Assembly (NCBI GenBank): GCA_041601535.1
Contig: JBFIHZ010000036.1
Location: forward strand, 1-20,196
DNA: 20,196 bases
Direction of reading: 5' to 3'
From: JBFIHZ01 sp041601535
GTDB taxonomy: Bacteria > Pseudomonadota > Gammaproteobacteria > Xanthomonadales > SZUA-36
The number at the start of each line of letters is the position of its first letter. Positions within the stretch are counted from its first letter, which is position 1. A model generated the notes under the pieces. The model worked only from the letters and a program-made list of their open reading frames with translations, had not been told where the DNA came from and made no database searches. Positions 14,469 through 20,196 of this stretch are shown one piece after another. The position numbers were made by a program, and so were the translations under genes.

Positions 14469-17400
14469 TCAGACGAACCGGCGGAATCCGACGGCACCGA
14501 CACCCAGTGTCAGCAGGGCCAGCAACAACAGGCCGTACTGGTTGAGGGTCGGAATACCTTCGTAGAACAGCACGTTGTAGATGGTGCAGCTACTGCCCAC
14601 TCCCGGTGTAACCACCAGGTTTTGGCAATCGCTGTCATCCGGTTCAACCGCACTGTCGACGTTGACTTCGTTAACGGAGCAGTAGGAGCTGCCATCAAAG
14701 TCAGGGTAGATTCCGTCAATGGTATCGGAGCTGTTGCCGTAGAAGCTCAGGCTGCCGCCATCGGAGGTGGTGGAACCGGTGGGGCTGGTGCGCACGTTGT
14801 AGCAGGTGTAGTACGCCTCGGCCTCCTGGCTGATGGCATTGCCTTCAAACTCGCCGATCCACTCCTTGTTGACGATGATATCGACGCCATCCAGTTCATT
14901 GTAGATCTCGCAGGTAAACTGCCCGCCTTCCACATCCAGGAAGTGACAGCCTTCGGCGTCATTTTCAATGGCTCCGGCCACAGCATCGTCCACCGCACCA
15001 GCGGTATAGGTCTCGGAATAGCCCGCGGGCACCGGCACTTCGGTGATGTGGCAGTCGAGTTCACCCCGGTCAAACGAGGTGACCACGAAATTCACATCGT
15101 CGCCTTCACTGATGACCTTGGACTGATCCAGCGGCAAGCCGGTATTACAGCTGATGAATACTTCAACCGTATCCGGATTGTCGTCGCTGAAGTCCTTGGT
15201 CACGCGGAACTTGGCGGTCTGGACGAACCGGATCGGAATGGAAAGCTCATCTGTGGCGTCTTCCGCCTCGTCCGACGTGGCGGTTACCTGGTTGTAGATC
15301 ACGCCACTGCCAGGCGCCGGAGACCCATTGTCATTCAGTTCATCCGCCGTAACGATATGCGTGGCGCTACAAACCATGTCGGAATCCGGTGCCAAACTGG
15401 TTGACGGACAGGACATGTCGTCTTCGTCGTTGTCATCGCTGAGTGAAATATTATTCAGCGTGACATTGCCGGTATTGGTTACCAGGTAGTTGTAGGTGAT
15501 GGTTTCTTCACCGGTCACCTCGTCCGTCGGAGACGATTTCTGCACCGTCATGGCCGGGTTCTGCTGAATCGGAATATCCAGGTCGTCCTGCTCAGAGCCA
15601 TCGATTTCGTCGGCATCGGCGGTAACCACGTTGGACAACAGGCCTGAATCCGGCGTCGGTGAACCGTTGGCGTCAATTTCGCCCTGGGTGACCGTATGCG
15701 AAGCCGAGCAGGTCATCTGACCTTGCGGCGCCAGGGTGGTGGCCGGACAGCTCAAGTCGTCTTCATCGTTGTCATCTGTCAGCGAGATACCGTTCAGGGT
15801 GACGTTACCCGTATTGGTGACCAGGTAGCTGTACAACACCGTGCCCGGAGCCGTAATCACGGTTGTGGCTGATGATTTCACCACGGTCATGGTCGCACGC
15901 TGCGGCAACTGGGTGATTTCGTCATCCGGTTCCGGCGGGGTTTCATCAGGATCAGCGGTACCGGTGTTTTCCACCTGACCGGCATCAATATCAGCCTGCT
16001 GCACAGTGTAACTGCCGGTGCATTCCACGAAAGCACCCGGGGCAATACTCGGGATCGGGTTGCCGCCAGGGCAAGTAATGGTGGCCACTTTCGGGTCGGA
16101 CACTGCCACGTTGGTGAGGGTAACAAAGCCATCATTATCCACCCGGAAGGTGTAGCTGATGGTTTCACCGGGTTGTGCCAGGCCGTCCGCATCAACATCA
16201 TCTTCGAATGTACCGATTTTCAGAATCACAACAGATGGGTTCTGTACCAGAGGTACGGTCTCATCATCTGTAGTTGGCTCGGTTTCATCGCTGTCGGCGG
16301 TAGCGGTGTTATCCACCTGGCCAGCGTCCACGTCGGCCTGGGTCAGCGTGTAGCTGGCAGTACAGTCGACGAAAGCGCCGCCCGCAATGCTCGAAATCGG
16401 ATTGCCACCCGGGCAGTTGATGCTGCCACTGTTCGGCGCCTCGGTGATCAGTGGATCCGTCACCGCCACGTTGTTCAGGGTGACGTTACCGTCGTTGCTT
16501 ACCCTAAACGTGTAGTTGATGGTTTCACCGGCTTCGGCGAACCCGTCCGCAGTGCCGTCATCCTGGAAAACACCGGTTTTCAGAATGGACAGGCTGGCGG
16601 TACCCGGCAGGGTAACCGTCTCATCATCCGACTGCTGTGAATCATCGCTGGTGGCGGTAGCCGTATTGGCCCGTGAACCGTTGTCCACGTCACCCTGCGT
16701 GACCGAATAGGTCGCCGTGCAGTCCACGAATGCAGCCGGCGCCAGAGTGGCGATCGGATTACCGCCGGGGCAGACAATGCTGCCATTGTTTGGCGGATCG
16801 GTAATCAATGGATCGGTCACAGTGATGTTGTTTTGGGTGGTATTGCCATCATTGGTCACACGAATCGTGTAGCTGATGGTCTCACCAGCTTCCGCCAGAC
16901 CGCCGGTTGAGCCGTCATCATTCCACACACCGGTTTTCAGCACCGCCAATGACGTGTTCTGCACGATGGGAATGCTCAGATCATCTTCGGCCAATTGCGC
17001 CTCGTTGGAGGTCGCATCCACGTTGTTCACCAGGAAACCGCTGTCGGCAACCGGCGAGCCGCCGTCATTGATTTCACCCTGGGTGACCGTATGGGTGGCG
17101 GTACAGGTCATGAAACCGTCAGGCTCCAGTGAGGTGCCGGGGCAGCTTACCGTGCCGTCAATATTGTCATCCACCAGGCTGATGCCGGTCAGACTGATAT
17201 TGCCTGCATTGGTCACCAGGTAACTGTAGGACACGGCCCCGGTTGTGCTGATGGAGGTGGTGGGCGAAGATTTGACCACCGTCAGCAGGGGACTCTGCAC
17301 CGCGTTAACCGTCACCGTATCCTGGTTGGATTGCGTGCCGTCAGCCGACGCGGTGGCGATATTTGTCACCGAGCCGGCATTGATATCTGACTGGCTAACA

Positions 17401-18731
17401 TTATAAGTAGCGGAGCAATCGATGCTCTCACCCGGATCCAGTACCGCATCGCCATTGTTGGGCGCGCCGCCGTCGTTTGCCGGGCAAGTTACCGTTACCT
17501 TGTTGTCAGAAACCGTGACCGGGAAGGCCAGGCCAACGTTGCCGGAGTTCAGCACGTTGTAGCTGTAGCTGATGGTGTCGCTGGTGTCGTCGTAGTTGGC
17601 GGTAGAGGTTGTTTTGTCCAGCGTCAGTTCCGGCTGGGCCAGAACGTTGGTGTAGGTGCAGGTGATGTCGGACTGGCTGGCAGCAGGGTCATTCGCGTTA
17701 TACGACAAGGTGACCGTTATCTGCGTGTCGCTTACGACTACCGGTGTGGTGTCGTCACCTTCACATGAAATATTGGCCAGTGACCAGCCGTTGGGCAAAT
17801 TGGACTCTGACAACACGATGGTAGCTGGCCCGGTGCCGATCTCGGCGTATATTTCGTCTGAATCGCCGTCCTGCAGTACAAACGGGCTGGGCGGGTTGGT
17901 TACGTTTGCGTTGGGGGGAACACTGTCATTGGTGTAACTGAAGCTGAAGTTGTTCAGCCCGCCGTTCTCAGCGACTTTCTCAATGGTCAGCCGGCCGACG
18001 ATATCAACATTGATTTCCGTGGTATTGGCTGAACATTTTGATGTTTGGGTCAGATCATACGAGGCGGAGTTGGTGGGGTCACAGGCACCCGGGTCGGTTT
18101 GGTTCCAGGACACCAGGGATTGCAGCCTCAATTTGCCGTTGGGGCCGGCCACGCACGACAGTGTGACCGGGCCGTTGAACGTTCCACCGTCAACCGTAAG
18201 GGGAATATTGGAAACTGTGTCACCATTGGCCAGACCTTCCACGTCGCCGCACTGATCAGCGCCACCTGCTGTGTCAAATGCACCAATCACGGGCGCCTCG
18301 CCGATGGCCGCGCCATCACGCTGCCTGGACGTTGTGGGTAATGGCACCACCTCGCACACCTGGGCGCCGCCGTTGGCCGCCAGGGTTTTTATGTCCTTGC
18401 CATCGCTGGCCACAAAAATACCCACATCCCAACGGCTGTTCTTGCGCATGGTAATGCTGCCATTGATATTGACATCAATGGTATCGCCCGGCATGCAGTA
18501 TTCACCGACGCTGTCCGGCCCGACAATGGCCGTGGCAATGCTGATATCAGAAGCGTTGCAGATATTGCCACCTGCTCCCAACAGAGCGGTTGGGCAGGCC
18601 GTGGACTGACCTGCCATGGCAATCGGGGCCGCGCTGAGCAGGCCCAGAGTAGTGATGATACTGAATAAAAAGCTGAGACCTTTCGGAACCACTAAGGCCC
18701 GTACGGGTACGGTCTGGCCGCGGATATACAT
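14469..18731 (-). CDS. Giant secreted DUF11-repeat surface protein with IPTL-CTERM tail
   Basis: A predicted exported, cell-surface protein of 1420 residues. The ATG at 18731 has GGGGGAG six bases upstream; an in-frame TTG at 18746 lies inside that region and is unlikely. A signal peptide covers about residues 1-40 (basic start, LSFLFSIITTLGLLSAAPIAMA). Residues 41-245 form a Cys-containing N-terminal region, and 248-362 an Ig/prealbumin-like domain ending CTYTN. Seven DUF11-type repeats follow (367-1168), then two more domains ending CEIYN (1174-1278) and CTIYN (1283-1386). The tail is IPTLNQYG, a membrane segment and FRRFV (1393-1420), the form of an IPTL-CTERM sorting signal. The protein is strongly acidic. 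Role inferred: surface or biofilm-matrix protein. No exosortase is in the window. Confidence 0.93.
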   Translation of the reverse strand: MYIRGQTVPVRALVVPKGLSFLFSIITTLGLLSAAPIAMAGQSTACPTALLGAGGNICNASDISIATAIVGPDSVGEYCMPGDTIDVNINGSITMRKNSRWDVGIFVASDGKDIKTLAANGGAQVCEVVPLPTTSRQRDGAAIGEAPVIGAFDTAGGADQCGDVEGLANGDTVSNIPLTVDGGTFNGPVTLSCVAGPNGKLRLQSLVSWNQTDPGACDPTNSASYDLTQTSKCSANTTEINVDIVGRLTIEKVAENGGLNNFSFSYTNDSVPPNANVTNPPSPFVLQDGDSDEIYAEIGTGPATIVLSESNLPNGWSLANISCEGDDTTPVVVSDTQITVTLSYNANDPAASQSDITCTYTNVLAQPELTLDKTTSTANYDDTSDTISYSYNVLNSGNVGLAFPVTVSDNKVTVTCPANDGGAPNNGDAVLDPGESIDCSATYNVSQSDINAGSVTNIATASADGTQSNQDTVTVNAVQSPLLTVVKSSPTTSISTTGAVSYSYLVTNAGNISLTGISLVDDNIDGTVSCPGTSLEPDGFMTCTATHTVTQGEINDGGSPVADSGFLVNNVDATSNEAQLAEDDLSIPIVQNTSLAVLKTGVWNDDGSTGGLAEAGETISYTIRVTNDGNTTQNNITVTDPLITDPPNNGSIVCPGGNPIATLAPAAFVDCTATYSVTQGDVDNGSRANTATATSDDSQQSDDETVTLPGTASLSILKTGVFQDDGTADGFAEAGETINYTFRVSNDGNVTLNNVAVTDPLITEAPNSGSINCPGGNPISSIAGGAFVDCTASYTLTQADVDAGQVDNTATADSDETEPTTDDETVPLVQNPSVVILKIGTFEDDVDADGLAQPGETISYTFRVDNDGFVTLTNVAVSDPKVATITCPGGNPIPSIAPGAFVECTGSYTVQQADIDAGQVENTGTADPDETPPEPDDEITQLPQRATMTVVKSSATTVITAPGTVLYSYLVTNTGNVTLNGISLTDDNDEDDLSCPATTLAPQGQMTCSASHTVTQGEIDANGSPTPDSGLLSNVVTADADEIDGSEQDDLDIPIQQNPAMTVQKSSPTDEVTGEETITYNYLVTNTGNVTLNNISLSDDNDEDDMSCPSTSLAPDSDMVCSATHIVTADELNDNGSPAPGSGVIYNQVTATSDEAEDATDELSIPIRFVQTAKFRVTKDFSDDNPDTVEVFISCNTGLPLDQSKVISEGDDVNFVVTSFDRGELDCHITEVPVPAGYSETYTAGAVDDAVAGAIENDAEGCHFLDVEGGQFTCEIYNELDGVDIIVNKEWIGEFEGNAISQEAEAYYTCYNVRTSPTGSTTSDGGSLSFYGNSSDTIDGIYPDFDGSSYCSVNEVNVDSAVEPDDSDCQNLVVTPGVGSSCTIYNVLFYEGIPTLNQYGLLLLALLTLGVGAVGFRRFV
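14472..14555 (-). other. IPTL-CTERM sorting signal (variant IPTLxxYG)
   Basis: Residues 1393-1420 of the surface protein show the tripartite sorting layout: a short motif IPTLNQYG, a hydrophobic stretch of about 16 residues rich in Leu, and a basic end (RR). In the described IPTLxxWG-CTERM family the seventh residue is usually Trp; here it is Tyr. Proteins with this tail are thought to be processed by an exosortase (XrtH type) encoded elsewhere. Confidence 0.85.
15228..17633 (-). repeat. Seven tandem DUF11-type repeats in two classes
   Basis: In-frame protein repeats of about 112-121 residues, in order of translation: R1 17633-17295, R2 17291-16962, R3 16955-16605, R4 16601-16245, R5 16238-15903, R6 15896-15564, R7 15557-15228. 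Class A (R2, R6, R7) has VVKSS...YLVTNTGN...DDN and two cysteines 13 residues apart. Class B (R3, R4, R5) has ILKTG...AEAGETI...VTDP and cysteines 17 apart. R1 is divergent with 23. Class B repeats also carry an Asp/Gly loop ending in Glu before the GETI-type strand. The A-B-B-B-A-A order suggests block duplication. At DNA level R6 and R7 are the most alike. Confidence 0.9.
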
Positions 18732-18770
18732 TTGCAACTCCCCCAAATTCGATTAGATCGAATTTTTATA
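18732..18770 (-). promoter_or_regulatory. Leader of the surface-protein gene: -10-like box, palindrome and ribosome site
   Basis: On the minus strand there is first a TATAAA (18770-18765), then a perfect palindrome with 9-base arms (AAATTCGAT and ATCGAATTT, 18745-18765) around TAG. Directly after it comes GGGGGAG (18744-18738), six bases before the ATG. No good -35 is seen at the right distance. The palindrome is placed either as an operator over the transcription start or as an RNA hairpin touching the ribosome site. Confidence 0.5.
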
Positions 18771-19233
18771 CTAAGACACCAAAGACCGGGACACCCCAGA
18801 TCCATTGGACACATTCACTCGTATTTGCTTATAAATCAGGCCCTTCCATGGCCTTGAATAGCTACAAGCTCCTTCTCATACCGGTTCTTCCCCTTCCCTG
18901 GCACGGTTTGATCCATAAAGTCTGCTCGCTGATGGCCTTATTGTCAATTAATGTAAGCACAGCAGATAGTCCGAAAAACTTACTGATATGTAACAAATTG
19001 TTGGCGGCGTCATCCCGGTCAAACCCTTGGCCATGCAGGCTTTTGTACTGGAAATTACTGAAAAACTTCGGCTTCTGCCTCGGTATTCGCCCTTTTGTTC
19101 CTCACTCAATCGACCGCCAGATAAATTGGCCGCGCATGGGTCACTTAGCTGCCGCAACTTAACTGTCAATACGTACCTGACGGGCGGCCAGCTCTTGCGA
19201 ACGCGCCTGACCCGAGTGTATCAGGACTGCACC
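18771..19233 (-). other. Gene-free, more AT-rich spacer
   Basis: About 460 bases between the receptor gene and the surface-protein leader hold no frame that looks like a real gene: the short frames on both strands lack ribosome sites, recognisable motifs or compatible composition. The stretch is visibly less GC-rich than its neighbours. A TTGACA lies on the minus strand at 18947-18942, but the best -10 at 17 bases (CAGACT) is poor. I see no tRNA, no clear terminator after the receptor, and no riboswitch consensus. It could be a long regulatory leader or decayed sequence. Confidence 0.5.
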
Positions 19234-20196
19234 TCAGAATTCCCACAGCACCCCGATGGCCGGGACCAGCGGCAGCCAATGGTCTACTGAACGGTCGAGA
19301 AATACGTTTCCGGCCTCGTCTTCCTCCGTGTCGTAATCCACGCAACAGTCATTTTTGCGATTACTGGCATTGGTCACTTCAAAAAAAGCCGACACCTCTC
19401 CATTGCGGGTGGTAAATCGCCGGCTGACACGGAAATCCAGCGTGGCGAAGGTGCCCAGGCGATTCGCGTTGCGCACACCGGGCAACGGAAAATACTCGTC
19501 CTCTTCTACGTCATAACCCAGTTGCATACCGGTCGTTGGCCAGCCGCTGTGAACACTCAGGGCCAGCCCGGTTTCCCACGGCCCGTGTTGCCAGGCCATA
19601 CCCCCCTGGAATGCGTGGCGCTGATCCCAGCTGCGCCATTGCTTGCGGCCGTTGATGGTGTCACTTACCTGCGCCCATGACCAGGTCATCCACCAGTTGA
19701 TGGCGCGCTCGCCGCGGTATTCAACGGTCAGTTCCAGGCCTTTGGCCAGCGCCGATTCCGGATCAAGCCGCACCCGGTCAGGCTCCAGCTCCGGGATCAA
19801 TGCCAGGGCATCAAACAGATTTTCGAAGCGCGGTTTGAGCCGGCTGTAATCCTTGACGAAGGCCTCCGCACGGAAACGGTAATCCGCCTCGGAGCGGTAC
19901 TGAACGCCGGCAATCCAGTGAACTGCCCGTTGCGCCGGGAAGAATTCGGTCAGCCCGTCTTCTACCTGCAGCTGCTGAATAGGTTGCGATTGATGGTAGC
20001 GGCCCCAGGTCAGCCGCAGATCCAGACCCATGCCAAGTTCTTTCAACAGGCTGAGCCTGGGGCTGAGTTGCCCTTTAAAGCGGGTTTGAGTGTAGGTTTG
20101 CTTGTCCCAGCGCAGGCCCCACTGCAGGGCTGCCGTGGGTGAAAAATGCCAGCGATCCGACAGGAATAGCGAGTAACTGTTGCCGTCCGGACGGGC
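19234..20196 (-). CDS. TonB-dependent receptor, C-terminal beta-barrel (5' partial)
   Basis: The frame is open to the right edge, so only the last 320 residues of an outer-membrane TonB-dependent receptor are seen; the plug domain and TonB box lie outside. Alternating aromatic and polar strands fit a beta-barrel, for example LSDRWHFSPTAALQWGLRWD, LDLRLTWGRYHQSQPIQQL, LELTVEYRGERAINWWMTWSW and ATLDFRVSRRF. The chain ends in LPLVPAIGVLWEF, with the terminal Phe expected for insertion by the Bam complex. FEVTNASNRKNDCCVDYD is the usual receptor tail element (F-E-V-x-N) with a Cys-Cys pair in the following loop. The TTG at 20046 is internal, not the start. Substrate unknown. The surface-protein gene lies about 500 bases downstream on the same strand. 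Confidence 0.88.
   Translation of the reverse strand, partial: ARPDGNSYSLFLSDRWHFSPTAALQWGLRWDKQTYTQTRFKGQLSPRLSLLKELGMGLDLRLTWGRYHQSQPIQQLQVEDGLTEFFPAQRAVHWIAGVQYRSEADYRFRAEAFVKDYSRLKPRFENLFDALALIPELEPDRVRLDPESALAKGLELTVEYRGERAINWWMTWSWAQVSDTINGRKQWRSWDQRHAFQGGMAWQHGPWETGLALSVHSGWPTTGMQLGYDVEEDEYFPLPGVRNANRLGTFATLDFRVSRRFTTRNGEVSAFFEVTNASNRKNDCCVDYDTEEDEAGNVFLDRSVDHWLPLVPAIGVLWEF

Noticed and set aside
14448..15404. A 318-residue plus-strand open frame over the surface-protein gene
   Set aside because: It is antisense to the DUF11 gene, whose translation shows clear family repeats and a sorting tail. The plus frame lacks motifs and a ribosome site and is a by-product of GC-rich codon usage.
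15228..17633. Regularly spaced similar DNA segments, considered as a CRISPR or satellite array
   Set aside because: The period is about 340 bases, in frame, and the similarity follows codons of a protein repeat; there are no short identical repeats with unique spacers.
18848..19162. Short plus-strand frame of 104 codons in the AT-richer spacer, and smaller frames opposite it
   Set aside because: No ribosome site, no membrane or family pattern, odd Leu/Pro/Trp composition. Start choices rely on chance ATG or TTG codons.
1..20196. A defence island, prophage or mobile element
   Set aside because: No integrase, transposase, nuclease-helicase set, terminal repeats or tRNA junction was seen; the genes are mostly housekeeping, envelope or secreted proteins.

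Overview
The window reads as chromosomal DNA of a GC-rich, Gram-negative gammaproteobacterium. It carries lipid A genes in the usual lpxD-fabZ-lpxA-lpxB-rnhB order, a TonB-dependent receptor, and an arsC-wrbA-DUF2069 run lying divergently from a yihY-type gene, an arrangement I recall from Pseudomonas. A very large secreted repeat protein ends in an IPTL-type sorting signal, which is typical of environmental, exosortase-bearing Proteobacteria. I cannot fix the family. No tRNA, rRNA, CRISPR array, insertion sequence, phage gene or recognised defence system was seen.

Left part (1-3988, + strand): the outer-membrane lipid block. It holds lpxD (5' end outside the window), fabZ, lpxA, lpxB and rnhB, packed with short gaps or 1-4 base overlaps. 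Together they supply the first acyltransferases and the disaccharide synthase of lipid A, the fatty-acid dehydratase that competes for the same 3-hydroxyacyl-ACP pool, and RNase HII. A three-gene minus-strand operon follows (6079 down to 3976): YihY-type membrane protein, secreted TlpA-like thioredoxin and acylphosphatase, each joined by an ATGA overlap.

Middle part (6119-11875): a short + operon, arsC-wrbA-DUF2069, has a readable promoter. An unrecognised secreted protein of about 985 residues lies on the minus strand (10400-7443). Divergent from it is a single-domain asparaginase-like gene, which converges on a PAPS-dependent sulfotransferase. All three convergent gene pairs in the window overlap at their 3' ends.

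Right part (11947-20196, all minus): DUF445 membrane protein, Mpo1-like DUF962 protein and exported peroxiredoxin-like protein. A strong intrinsic terminator follows at 14398-14430, belonging to the 1420-residue surface protein (18731-14469). That protein has a signal peptide, seven DUF11-type repeats of two kinds each with a cysteine pair, further Ig-like domains and an IPTL-CTERM tail. Upstream of it lie a 21-bp AT-rich palindrome, a roughly 500-base more AT-rich spacer with no convincing gene, and the C-terminal barrel of a TonB-dependent receptor that runs off the right edge.

The most unusual items are the two-class, cysteine-paired repeat protein with EF-hand-like loops and a palindrome at its start; the half-size asparaginase with an apparent catalytic Lys-to-Arg change; the large orphan secreted protein; and a bulky Phe at the acyl-chain ruler position of LpxA. 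I found no clear evidence of a wholly new multi-gene system.
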